Notes under the pieces: generated by a model
Database searches by the model: none
Told to the model about the DNA's origin: nothing
Seen by the model: only the letters and a program-made list of their open reading frames with translations
Program-made: the position numbers and the translations under genes
Source of the DNA: Nymphalis io
Taxonomy: Eukaryota; Arthropoda; Insecta; Lepidoptera; Nymphalidae
DNA: 64,000 bases
Assembly: GCF_905147045.1 (NCBI RefSeq)
Contig: NC_065891.1
Location: 13,649,001-13,713,000 of the forward strand
Reading direction: 5' to 3'
Part shown: positions 10,743 through 21,716 of the stretch, in pieces
Numbering within the stretch: the first letter of the stretch is position 1
Layout of the letters: every line of letters begins with the position of its first letter

Positions 10743-10965
10743 CAGAGCTTTGTGCAAGCTTGTCTGGGTAGGTACCACCCACTCATCAGATATTCTACCG
10801 CAAAACAGCAGTACTTGGTATTGTTGTGTTCCGGTTTGAATGGTGAGCGAGCTAGTGTAACTGCAGGCACAAGGGACATAACATCTTAGTTCCCAAGGTT
10901 GGTGGCGCTTTGGCGTTGTAAGCGATGGCTAACATTTCCAATCAGGTGGCCCATGTGGTCGTAAA
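10743..10965 (+). mobile_element. F1 SINE with internal deletion
   Basis: Head region GAGCTTTGTGCAAGCTTGTC through GGTGGCGCTTTGG is intact. A deletion of about 40 bp then joins AACATTTC to CAATCAGGTGGCC. Confidence 0.85.
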
Positions 10966-11287
10966 ATATAGGCAATCCAATATTGTGCGTTGTCTCTATT
11001 TAGACGAAGCCCACATTAGATTGGCTTAGTAGATTGTCTCCACTATTGGCCTCGTTTAAATGCACCATTAGACATTAATATTTTTTATGTCTGTAATCCA
11101 ATTTTAAGTGTGAGTGAGAATCAGTTAATAAAACGCTTATAGATTTAAATGGACAAAAGTAGTTAATATAAGGTATATTCACCAAGAAATTTAACATCGA
11201 ATTCAATGTTTTCTGAAATTTCGACATAATTACTGTAAATAAATAAATGAGTTTGATAACTTTTATTGTTTTTTTGTAATATTAAAT

Positions 11288-11590
11288 ATTTTACCTCCTG
11301 GCCAATTTCAGCCAAGCCGAACAACCTCAACGACTATCTGAGCAAGGTATAGCGGATAAATGCATGCGCTCACACGGCTGGCTCAGTTCATTCACTCTCA
11401 TAGTCTAATGGAGTGACCACCCGGAACAGAGATCAGGGGTTCACCCGCTTTACACTCTTTCCGTAGTACTAGAATGTAACATTGCCAATTCCCAACTCTA
11501 AGCCCAGCATCCCACTAAGGTTTTCATGACAGAAAATCCCATTTACTTTTATCGGCACGACCCGGAATCAATTAAACTTTTACTGGGAAT
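11288..11590. repeat. F4 repeat, highly diverged
   Basis: Weak but ordered similarity to other F4 copies: TTCATTCACTCTCATAG, CACCCGCTTTACAC, CCAATTCCCAACTCTAAGC and GACAGAAAATCCC. Confidence 0.4.
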
Positions 11591-12859
11591 ATTTACCCAA
11601 TCCTTGAAATAAAATAAAACTCCACTTTCACGACTGTTTGTTCAATGAAAGCATTTTAATTAAAATAATAAATACCAAACATTTCTATTTCATGCCAACA
11701 CACTTCAACTTCATGCGGCTTAGATTTCACGAATAAAGCTTTTCTCTATTTCCTGTATTACCTTTGAATGAATTAAATAAATATGACATAGAAATCGGTT
11801 CATTGGTCAAAAGTACTCAATTAAATTCACTCCATTGTAAAAACAACTAAATACATATACAATTAAGTCAATTAACATACACAAATGCCTTGTCGCTGAG
11901 ATAGATGTTTTTTAAACAACGTTTGGCCACTTCTGTGTACTAGCAGTGGTTTGAGAATGAAGACACTAAGACAGTGATAACATACAAAAACTATTTTGTA
12001 TTAAAAATACTTTAGAAAAGAAAATGTAAGAAGGGGCATGTAACGTATCTTTAATAGTCTCAATGATTCGATTGAAAAAACGTTTTGCAAAATTGCGCCC
12101 TTAAAAGAGCGATTAACACGAGTTCCATTATTGACTAGCAACGTTATCTCTAATGAAAACCTGTTGTACTTTTATCGTGCCTTGGAAAGTATGTTGTCTG
12201 TAGATGTCTTGACATTCCTATACTAAATTCTACTAAATTGAAACGTTTTATCTACCCTTCCCCCAACTTCTAAACTCTTGTCGGCGTATTCAGTACACAC
12301 TAGGCAGAAATTGAATGAACGCGCTGCAGAAAACCTAACAATCAGCCGAGCCGCGAGCACGTTACATTGTACCATAACAGACAGAAAGTTCACACAAAAA
12401 ACAGTAGATATAGTACTAGATAAATTACATACTATACCTGCCTAATTTAGACACCTATATATTTAAATACGATCCATCTATTAATAGGAAAATTGCTCTT
12501 TTATAATGAAATTTCTAGAAGACAAAGGAATCTGTCTCGTGCTTTAAAATTAATATGAGATACACAAAGTCAGTATATAGAAGAATATAAATAAATCTGT
12601 TTATCCAATATCATACAATACAGCTTCAATGTAAATACATTTTTGGAGCAAACTAAATCTACGGAATTCATCTCACGTTTGATTCGCGCTTGAATCGTAC
12701 CAGCAATATTGAATATTTTCGTCACCGAATCCTTCGCATTTATTACGTGTCTGAAATCGATAGGAAAATGAGGATGATACATACAACGTGGTTATATTAC
12801 AATCCGTCAAAGTAACAATCGCTTTGTAATATATTATACTAAGTTCAGTAACGGTAACA
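11591..12859. other. no gene seen
   Basis: AT-rich with a few mixed-composition patches (around 12290-12380 and 12660-12780). The open frames are short and unsupported. Confidence 0.4.
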
Positions 12860-13158
12860 GTAACAGCCTGTTAATGTCCCACTGCTGGGCTAAGGCCTCC
12901 TCTCCCTTTTGAGGAGAAGGTTTGGAGCTTATTCCACCACGCTGCTCCAATGCGGGTTGGTAGAATACACATGTGGCAGAATTTCAATGAAATTAGACAC
13001 ATACAGGTTTCCTCACGATGTTTTCCTTCACCGTTAAGCACGAGATGAATTATAAACACAAATTAAGCACATGAAGATTCAGTGGTGCTTGCCCGGGTTT
13101 GAACCCACGATCATCGGTTAAGATTCACGCGTTCTTACCACTAGGCCATCTCGGCTTA
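12860..13158 (-). mobile_element. F2 tRNA-derived SINE, full length, minus orientation
   Basis: The right end is the reverse complement of the tRNA-like head (GCCGAGATGGCCTAGTGG) with a B box GGTTCAAACCC. The left end is the family tail CAGCCTGTTAATGTCCCAC. It is nearly complete and close to the consensus of the other copies. Confidence 0.9.
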
Positions 13159-13326
13159 CTAAGTTCACGCATATATAATTTTAAAATGCATTGAACATCA
13201 AACAAAACTCTAATAATAATTCACTATATAAGTTCATTACTTGGGTAAAATTTGTATTAACAACAAGCCCAAAAATAAAATTTAGTTGAAGAAAAAATAG
13301 ACAAATTAGCTGTAATTTAAGAAACG

Positions 13327-13430
13327 CTGATCAAAGTCAGATTTACTAATCTTACAAATACTGAACGCTTATTGGTCGCCTGTTACCACACTAGCTGCCA
13401 TCGACCAATTACAATTCAGATAAAAGTAAA
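13327..13430. repeat. unnamed ~100-bp repeat, copy 1
   Basis: TGATCAAAGTC(A/G)GATTTACTAATC, then AATACTGAAC and ATTGGTC are shared in order with 40185-40288. It is not part of any other repeat family in this window. Confidence 0.55.
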
Positions 13431-13589
13431 ATTAGTTTAGTTCAATTTGATAGATAAGCTTTTCTGACAACTAACTAGAGATTAGTCTTTAAAACCGCTA
13501 GTAGTTTATAAACATTAAAATAAAAAAAATCTAGAAATTGTATGTATATAATATAATTTCCAGAAACAAGCATAGGCAAGTTACGGATG

Positions 13590-13970
13590 TAACGAACGGA
13601 TGAAACGAACGACACAGAGTTAAAAAAAAATTGACAATATGTACAATTTTACAACAGAATCCCAGAAAACTTTCAAAAATGTTAAATTGCAAAATTAAAA
13701 AAAATAGTAAAGGAAAAACTATGTGTGTTGAAGGATATAATAAAACTAATGACTTCTTAGATAAGATTAGACAATACACCTGAGGAATGAAACGATTGCC
13801 TTTAGGTAGCTTCAAATAAAAATATGAATTGCACTGTAAATTATAACTGTTGAAAAGAAACAAATCATCAGGCCTGAGATGTTTCTTTCCGAACCGGTAG
13901 TAGTTTTTTGATAGTCACTATGTAATGCTTCTATATATATTGAATAAAGATTTTTGACTTTTGATTCATT
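13590..13970 (+). mobile_element. LINE 3' fragment, broken
   Basis: The + strand contains a C-terminal LINE-type segment in two frames. VQFYNRIPENFQK (from about 13640) stops, and after a frameshift MLNCKIKK...VEGYNKTNDFLD continues to a TGA near 13782. The FYNRIP motif is typical of the end of Jockey/CR1-like ORF2 proteins. A 3' UTR follows and ends in TGAATAAAGATTTTTGAC near 13960. The - strand frame 13531-13863 is its shadow. Confidence 0.6.
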
Positions 13971-13999
13971 TCAATAGTGACATGATGGTTTAACCTTCG

Positions 14000-14117
14000 C
14001 TGTGTTCCGGTTTTAAGGGTGACTGAGCGAGTACAATTACTTATACAAAAGACATAACATCTTAGGTTCCATGATTGGCGGCCCGTTGACTGTTAGCTAT
14101 GGTAACCATTTACAATA
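14000..14117 (+). mobile_element. F1 SINE internal fragment
   Basis: Similarity covers TGTGTTCCGGTTTTAAGGGTGA to CATAACATCTTAGGTTCC, then degrades. It starts within 40 bp of the LINE end at about 13970. Confidence 0.65.
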
Positions 14118-15229
14118 AAATTAGTACTTTTGCTTGTATGCTTTCCAAAAATTAAATTTAAAATTCTGATAGCTTCCACATAGAGCTTATTCTAATTATA
14201 TATTTCCTTCTAAGTAATAAATACACCAGTAGAAGTAATAAATTTGATTATGTGTTAATTTTAATATCTTTAATATATCTATAATATGAGATATTTTAAA
14301 TTTAATTATAACAAAATATCATATATTGTTAATTCCATGACAATCGTTCAGTTCTCCGTTATTTATATATACGCGAGAAAACTACTTTTTTAAACTTTTT
14401 TACCAAACAATACCAATGACGTTCTGAAACCGATTATATTTTTATTAAATCAAATACAATACAGAAATATGTAACTATTAAATATATTAAGTGATGTACA
14501 CAAATAAGTATTTCTAACATAAGTAATTAAAAAGTTGCAATTTCCAAGTGACTAAAGTGAAAGATATAGTGGGAGCTGTTTTACAAAATGCAGAATATGG
14601 TCCAAAAAATATGCTTTCGATGTAGCTGCTGTAGTTCTTATATATATTCTATAGTCTATTATTTAATAACTGCTAATAAACAAGCCAATTGCGCAGGAGA
14701 TATTTAAGCACACATATGTGCATAAACACATTATTTATTAATAAATATTAATAAATCAATTATTAATTACAAATAAGCCTTGTATATCGTGTAAATAGTT
14801 CAGGAGAAAAATTCTACTAATTTATAACGATTACGATACGTTCCCGATTCAATTCCGAACCAACTTTACATCATCTGTATTTATTCGAATCGGAACCGAA
14901 CCGATAATATGTTAACATATACGGTTATGTCAAAATCAAACGTAGTTATTCACTTTTATGGTAATAGTCGATAATTAAATTAAAGAAAAGGAAAACGGAA
15001 AAAACGGCAACGATCACGCTTCGATTCGATTGCGATAAAGTAACAATTTGTTAGTAGAGTTGGCCCCCAGATTTATCAGTAATGTGAAATTCGAAAAAAG
15101 AAATCGATCATTATGTAAATATAAAAATCCTATACCATTCTTACTATTTAGTATAACTTTGGTATTTATGTATATGTAAGTACAACTTTGTATTTATAAA
15201 AGTTTATTTATAGTTTATGTAGAAACTTT
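14118..15229. other. AT-rich DNA, nothing recognised
   Basis: Long A/T-rich stretch without exon, RNA gene or confident repeat. Confidence 0.45.
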
Positions 15230-15425
15230 ATTATACACGACCCTTACTTGTTCGAAATCCTCTCATCAAAAGTTGTCTGGAAGAAATTGCTAGAAGCAAT
15301 AAGGCCGCCTTTGCACACTCGTCGTATGTCATCCTTATAACTCAGTTTTAAGCTGACATTGTTATATAATGTAGAGAAAAATGGTGTACAATTATACTGT
15401 ATTATGTTCTATTTATAAATATGTA
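15230..15425 (+). mobile_element. LINE 3' UTR fragment
   Basis: AGTTGTCTGGAAGAAATTGC...AGCAATAAGGCCGCCT is the non-coding end of a LINE common in Lepidoptera. The reverse complement of the same block is at 33625-33765, with AGTTGCCTGGAAGAGATCGC. No coding part is left. Confidence 0.55.
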
Positions 15426-15684
15426 ATTAATTATATATAGTTTCATATAATATATTTCTTATTTTTACATTATTTACTACTTATTATAACCGTGAATACA
15501 TTTTATTTCTTCAAAATCTGCTTCCACTATTTAAATAAAAAACGCGAAACCGGTAACAAGAATAATAAACATAGTTAAATAAGATATTGGTCATTGAACC
15601 TTATTTATTGCCTTTTGCCTGCGGAATTATTACTTTGCTAATGACTGATGTTGCTTAAGTTACATTTATTATCGTCATACCATC

Positions 15685-16145
15685 AAGCCCTCCTTTTTTT
15701 TGTTTTCGCTGGATAACGCATTTACGCGTTTCCCCCACACGAAGTGGGGGGTATGTGGGACCAACGACTCCTCCCCGGTCTTCTTCGGCGGATCGAATCA
15801 GTGGAGGAACTTTCCTCGCGCAGCCGCTCCACGACCTCCTTCTGCTACATGATACTCTCGCAGAAGGAGACCATTTCTAAACAGCATCTCTCGCTTCTAA
15901 GCATGGCAATAATCATGCTCAGCAACAACAGATCTGCACCAACTAACCACTAGGGAATGCCTCATGCAGCATACTCCGTAAGGGTGTGATCATACAATCA
16001 AGTTCTGAATTAGTGATCAAAGACCTCTAGGCACTTTGACATTGAGGCCTCCCAAGTTCTGAAGCAGTTAGAATAAAATTATGCTCTCAGCTGGCGGGGT
16101 CCCTAGACAAGTGCCTTGTAAGCCTAGATATAAATACGAGGCTTT
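15685..16145 (-). mobile_element. F5 retroelement, longest copy
   Basis: A T-run is followed by TTTTCGCTGGATAACGC, a CCCCCAC...GTGGGGGG pair, CTCCTCCCCGGTCTTCTTC, and a GC-rich body of about 170 bp. The body leads into the block shared with 2267-2470. The A-tail is on the left, so the element is on the - strand. The frames 15744-15953 and 16081-16272 lie inside it and do not look like real genes. Confidence 0.6.
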
Positions 16146-17072
16146 ATACAAACTCTCATTTAGAACTTTCTTAGGGGCAATTATTCATATAATTACCTAT
16201 GTACCTTCCCCAAGATTATATATAATATATAATATGTCTATATCAATTTCTAAAAAAATTCCAGCGATTTAGTGACAAATACATATAAATAATTAAAAAT
16301 ATACTCATCCTTTTTATAAAAATGAACTTCATTTTTATTTTTGTTATAAAACATTGGAAATGGCAATGTTACGTCTGCCAACAGCCATTCTCCAAGGGAG
16401 GCGGTATTTTGACTCATATTGACGAACATTTATTATATTAATTTTCTACTAATTTATGGCAAATATATATAATAGATATAATATGTTTTGATTATTTTGA
16501 CTGGGCCAAAAGAATCACGTCATGAATCTTCACCATAAGTAAAATATCTCAAATTTTATTAAAATTACAGGCAACAGCTATTATAGTCGGACATGGCCCG
16601 CCCTATGGTCAAATAAAATCTAATAAACACTTTTTAATTTGTCTATTAGTTTCGTAATATAATCGAATCGATTTCTGGGATATATTTTTCCGAATACATA
16701 AACAGGTAGCGAAAAATCTTTTTAAATACAAGTATGTATAATTTAATAACGTCATTACTTATCTCCGGACTGCGAGTACGAGTTTATTCAAAGTTTGGGG
16801 TTCGAATTTTCTATTATGAGATCAGGTCATACCACGAGCAAAATATACGTCACACCCCATAAATAATACAATACAAGCTTCGAAGCGAGTTATCCCATCA
16901 GCTATCTCGGTCTATCCTAATTCAATACGGCTTAGTTTCAATCGGCCGTCGCGACGTGACTGGAATTGGACGGTTTGCGAGACGCGACGTAACGCGGACG
17001 TAATCGACTATGGCTCAAGGGCCCTGCCTTACGTCACTGTTACAACATGAGTGAGATTTTTAATTAGTGGCG
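16146..17072. other. no gene seen; CG-rich patch
   Basis: Mostly AT-rich. The stretch 16935-17040 is unusually rich in CG, with GCGACGT-type repeats and a CRE-like TTACGTCA near 17030. No open exon is visible. Confidence 0.4.
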
Positions 17073-17371
17073 ATTTTTTTTTTTTTTATAGAATAGGAAG
17101 GCGGACGAGCATATGGGCCACTTGATGGTAAGTGGTCACCAACGCTCTTAGACATTGGCATTGTAAGAAATGTCAACCATCGCTTACATATCCAATGCGC
17201 CACCAACCTTGGGAACTAAGATTTTATGTCCCTTGTGCCTGTAATTACACTGGCTCACTCACCCTTCAAACCGGAACACAACAATATCAAGTATTGCTGT
17301 TTTGCGGTAGAATATCTGATGAGTAGGTGGTACCTACCCAGACGAGCTTGCACAAAGCCCTACCACCAGTA
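17073..17371 (-). mobile_element. F1 SINE, full length, minus orientation
   Basis: T-run, TATAGAATAGGAAGGCGGACG and ACCACCAGTA ends are all present. It is very similar to the copy at 39514-39763 in the other orientation, so the two belong to one subfamily (both carry the TACATATCCAATGCG variant). Confidence 0.92.
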
Positions 17372-17621
17372 ACGATGGAAGTGTCAAGGTCAAATTTGAG
17401 GGTTTTAGTTCTGTAGCGTGCAATACGTACGCACGCAATAAGTACGCACTTTTATTTTTTTTGCTGCCATAAATGCAACGTTTTAAATACCTATGACGTG
17501 ATTTAAATTCATATTACTATATTTTGTTAAAATTTACATAAAAAAGGATTATTAAGTAATTATCATTTCAATTTCTTAACAGGCACTGTTAAATAATTTG
17601 CTTTAAATACCTAATCAAAAA

Positions 17622-17937
17622 GCCGAGATGGCCCAGTGGTAAGAACGCATGAATCTTAACCGATGATCGTGGGTTCAAACCCGGGCAAGCACCACTGAAT
17701 TTTCATGTGCTTAATTTGTGATAATAATTTATCTCATGCTTTACGGTGAAGGAAAACATCGTGAGGAAACCTGCATGTGTCTAATTTCACTGAAGTTCTG
17801 CCACATGTGAATTCTACCAACCCGCATTGGAGCAGCGTGGTGGAATAAGCTCCAAACCTTCTCCTCAAAAAGAGGAGAGGAGGCCTTTAGCCCAGCAGTG
17901 GGACATTCACAGGCTGTTACGGTACGGTTACGGTACC
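17622..17937 (+). mobile_element. F2 tRNA-derived SINE, full length
   Basis: Head GCCGAGATGGCCCAGTGG, B box GGGTTCAAACCC, and tail GGGACATTCACAGGCTGTTAC followed by a short GGTACGGTTAC repeat. Confidence 0.92.
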
Positions 17938-18219
17938 TAATCATTTTATTGGGGAAAGTAAAATTGGCTACGAGTATGTAATAAATTCAGTTTACGGCCT
18001 TAAGGAGCGGGGCAGTAACCATAGTATGTAACGGGCCTTACTATTCATATAATAATCCAATTTAATGCGAGTGAAATCAAGGCTCATGTTCTATAGTTAT
18101 ATTAAATAAATTGTGGACAAAATGTAGGAATATCACAAACGTAATAATATGAAAGCCTTATTTATTAAAATTTCTTGGAATATATACAGCGATTTTTAAA
18201 AGAGTGAAGTGAGCTACAC

Positions 18220-18472
18220 TTGGTGGTAAGGGCTTGTGCAAGCCCATCTGGATAGCACCAACTCATATTCATCCGCCAAACCACAATACTTAGTATTATT
18301 GTGTTCCGGTTTGTAGTGTGAGTGAGCCAGTATAACTACGGGCACAAGGGACATAGTTTTAGTTTCCAAGACACAAGACATGATAAGAGATGATTAATAT
18401 TTTACACAGTGACAATATCTGTTGGTGTTGGTGGTTACCCCACTTACCATCAGATGACCTATTTGCCATTAT
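18220..18472 (+). mobile_element. F1 SINE, diverged
   Basis: Head GGTGGTAAGGGCTTGTGC through TACCATCAGATGACC, with many substitutions and small deletions. An older copy. Confidence 0.75.
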
Positions 18473-20080
18473 GTTTTCAAATAATAGAAAACATTTTGAT
18501 TTTGAATATTATCCAAAATGAAAATAAATATTTTGACAATATTTATATACACACGTTCACTGTCATTTAGTATAATTTGATTCAATTTAAGTGCGAAATT
18601 ATTAATGCAAATATTTCTCAATAACAGCGAGCCTGCATTCGGTTCAGAATCGCGACCACCAAATATAAATCGGTCGAAATTACTTCCATTTAAATATCAA
18701 TTAAATCTATAATGAACAACACAATTTGAATTGCATTGTTTGCTAAAGGAACAATATAAGATTTCACAAATTACTTCATTAGTAATTTTTATTTGATTTT
18801 TGAACGGAAACACTATTTCATGAACCGGATATAACCGGTTGAAAAGGCAAAACGCAAAATCGAGACAAAAATAAAACAAACTTATCTTCACATTTGTCTT
18901 ATTAAGTGCAATGTGTAATAACTATTTGAAAATGTTCATGAACTCGTATAGAAAAATGGACGTATATCCACCTGAGATTATAATTACTATGTATGTTAAC
19001 ACATGTATCTATGTTTTCTTGAAGATTTTTATACTGTCAACTTCTATACCATGATACCATATATACCATATATACCATATATACCATATATACCATATAT
19101 TATATATGAGTACTTTAACCGCGAATAATATTTTAGTGCAAGTCGGGCAGTTTACAAAGAGACATTGCAGCGAATATTAGCTAGTAATATGTTGGTAATT
19201 ACTAAAGCGAAAAAGGGTTCAAATATTTCTCACTAACCAATAATAATAGTACAATAAAACGACTGGAGACAGGTAAGCATTTTCGTCTTACCTAGGTGCA
19301 AATCAACGGAATTGCAATGCAACAAATTGAAACGCATTGAGACGAATAGCATTCTTGCCACCATCGAGGTCATGATTTGTACGGTATCTATTTTAATTGG
19401 ATCCTTATATTTATATTATTGTCATAATAATTTATGTTATGATATTCAATTATAATTCTTTATGACGTTGATAAGATTTTTTTAAGATATTTAACAAAGC
19501 TTCAGCTTGAATGAACATGGAGTAATAATATACTAAATTTGAAAGGCCGCTCATGTACGATCACAGTTATATATGTAATGTACACATTTACGCTTTCAGA
19601 CATCTATAGAAAAAAATATATATCTAAAGAGCTTGAAGCTCCGGATCCCCGCAGAATGAACCAAAAAGTAACCTAGAAAGAACGACCGCTCCAGCGCAAC
19701 TATTTCAAAGACAATTTTAAATTCTGTATTTTTAAATATTCCAGGCCGGAGTCCATTTCGTAAAATAGTTTTCTTTTTGTTCCTTTTTAAATTGATGTAG
19801 GTAACAACAGGACTACAAATAGGTCGGTAAATTTATTTATCAAATAAAGACAATAAAATGTGTTCGTATTATTTAAGATATTTTAAAATCTTATGGATGT
19901 TTTATTTTTTCATATAAGAATATCCCTTTTTTAGTTTTATGTACGTCTGTATGAAAAGCAAATGCACGCATGCATCGACAATATTATCTGTTATTTACTT
20001 CGTATAATCCATATTATTCTTCATTAAAAAGAGTATTGTCAGTATGATAATATACTTAAACATATACTTTTTTTCAAGCA
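18473..20080. other. AT-rich DNA with a minisatellite, no gene seen
   Basis: No exon or RNA gene recognised. The 9-bp array at 19049-19100 is listed separately. Confidence 0.4.
19049..19100. repeat. 9-bp tandem repeat
   Basis: ATACCATAT repeated about five times with little variation. Confidence 0.85.
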
Positions 20081-20084
20081 GTGG

Positions 20085-20240
20085 AAACCCTCAGAAAGGA
20101 ACCCGGGGATCGGGGTTGTGTGATTCTTACCCACTAAAACCACTACGATGGCCGTCCTCGGCACGGATCGGTTCATCGGTTAAGATTCACGCGTTCTTAC
20201 CACTGGGCCATCTCGACTTTGGCCCAGTGGTAAAAAACGG
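20085..20240 (-). mobile_element. chimeric retroelement fragment (LINE-like tail plus F2 head)
   Basis: The segment 20085-20172 is the reverse complement of part of 29175-29270 (AGTGGTTTTAGTGGGTAAGAAT and GACGGCC blocks). It is followed by the F2 head in minus orientation (GTTAAGATTCACGCGTTC, CTGGGCCATCTCG), then a short inverted bit of the same head (GGCCCAGTGGTAA). It is a mosaic of two repeat families. Confidence 0.55.
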
Positions 20241-20945
20241 GGGTCCTGGTCTCCTCGGTAAGTCGTAAATACGTGTAATGACGTAGGTACGTCATAAGAT
20301 GAATTCGACTTTGACCAAATCACTTGTCGTCACGGCTTGCCCCGAAGCGCGCCAATATTTCACACCAAAAACAAGCCCGTGTCAGAATTGAAATTATTTA
20401 AGCAAACTTTGCACTCTTTGATCTACAAATTGACTCTCATGAAATTGAATTACAATTCAAAAATATTATTATCATTTTAAGTAATATCATTTTAGTTGAA
20501 ATATTTTTAGCGTATACTCGTATCAAGTATTCATATCGACTCTGGGGCAGTGTAAATTTACACAAGGATGGAAATCAAACAACATGTGTTTACGGTCTAT
20601 CGAACCACTTTTTATCGTGCTGGATATTGACTTTGATGTGCCAGTGATTTATAAATTCACGTATAAAATAATATGCACTCGATTTATTTATTTTTAATTA
20701 TTCCAAGTTAATTTACTGATCGTCCAGACCGTTAGACTAAATACTTATTATAAATATTCTATAATAAAATCGTCCTTGGGCGTGTGAGATTGTGAGAAAA
20801 CTTTAAAGCTGACGTCCATGGATATAACGTTTCAAATGAAATGTTTCTGTGACATTGTTACACATCTGTCAAATGTAATGAGTTTCAAGCTTTTATTTAA
20901 TTTCACCTGTCTCGATGTCTGTGATCGAATGTTACTTTATTTTCG
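20241..20945. other. repeat-free mixed-composition stretch
   Basis: No gene seen. It has several TCF-like (CTTTGATCT), nuclear-receptor-like (GACTTTGACC) and Cad/Hox-like (TTTATAAA) motifs between 20300 and 20660, so regulatory function is possible but unsupported beyond motif reading. Confidence 0.25.
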
Positions 20946-20948
20946 GTG

Positions 20949-21243
20949 TTCAGTAACAACCTGTAATGTCCCACTGCTGGGCTAACGCCTCATCTCCCGT
21001 TTGAGGAGAAGGTTTGGAGCTTATTTCAACACGCTGCTCCAATGCGTGTTGGTAGAATACATATGTGGCATAATTTCAATAAAATTAGACCCATGTAGGT
21101 TTCTTCACGATGTTTTCCTTCGCCGTCTAGCACGAGATGAATTATAAACACAAATTAAGCACGTGAATATTCAGTGGTGTTTGCCCGGGCTTGAGCCCAC
21201 GATCATCGGTTAAGATTTACGCGTCCTAACCACTAGGCCATCT
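20949..21243 (-). mobile_element. F2 tRNA-derived SINE, minus orientation
   Basis: Tail CCTGTAATGTCCCACTGCTGG on the left and reversed head ACTAGGCCATCT on the right. Mildly diverged. Confidence 0.88.
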
Positions 21244-21474
21244 GCGGCGTTCGATTGAGCAAATTTTGAACACGTTTGTTTATCTTGCACCATGCATGAT
21301 TAAATAAATTCTGCCATTTTAAATCTAACATAGCTGACACGAGCACGAAGCTTTTACAGACCGCCATGTCTCTTGTGTTGTGTGACCTTGTGCGTTTACT
21401 TCCTACTTACTTCGTTGTATATATTATTATGATAATTTTTTTTAAATTTACGAAATAATATTTTTATTCATATG

Positions 21475-21716
21475 AAGTAGGTAGGCCAGCTGGCAGATAA
21501 GCTACCTGATGGTAAGTGGCCACCACTGACTATAGACATCAGCGTTGTAAAAAATATTGACTATTCCTTGCAGTGCCAATGCACCTTGAGAACTGAGGTG
21601 TTATGTTCCTTGTGTCTGTACACTCTCCCTTCAAGTCGGAACACTGCAATAATATTTAATGTTGTGACGCATAATATATGATAAATAAATGATACCTAAC
21701 GAGTCCTAACACCAAG
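21475..21716 (-). mobile_element. F1 SINE, diverged, minus orientation
   Basis: CTACCTGATGGTAAGTGGCCACC to GAGAACTGAGGTGTTATGTTCCTTGTG and TTCAAGTCGGAACAC match F1 in reverse. The head end is decayed. Confidence 0.72.

Noticed and set aside
13531..13863. 110-codon minus-strand frame
   Set aside because: Shadow of a plus-strand LINE fragment that has recognisable FYNRIP sequence.
17132..17326. Recurring open frames with near-identical peptides (also 25354, 31684, 39506, 54873, 56223, 61893)
   Set aside because: They are translations of F1 SINE copies in either orientation. They share SINE nucleotide identity and have no independent coding evidence.
19049..19100. CRISPR-like array
   Set aside because: Simple 9-bp tandem repeat without spacers in a eukaryotic genome. 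No CRISPR array exists in the window.
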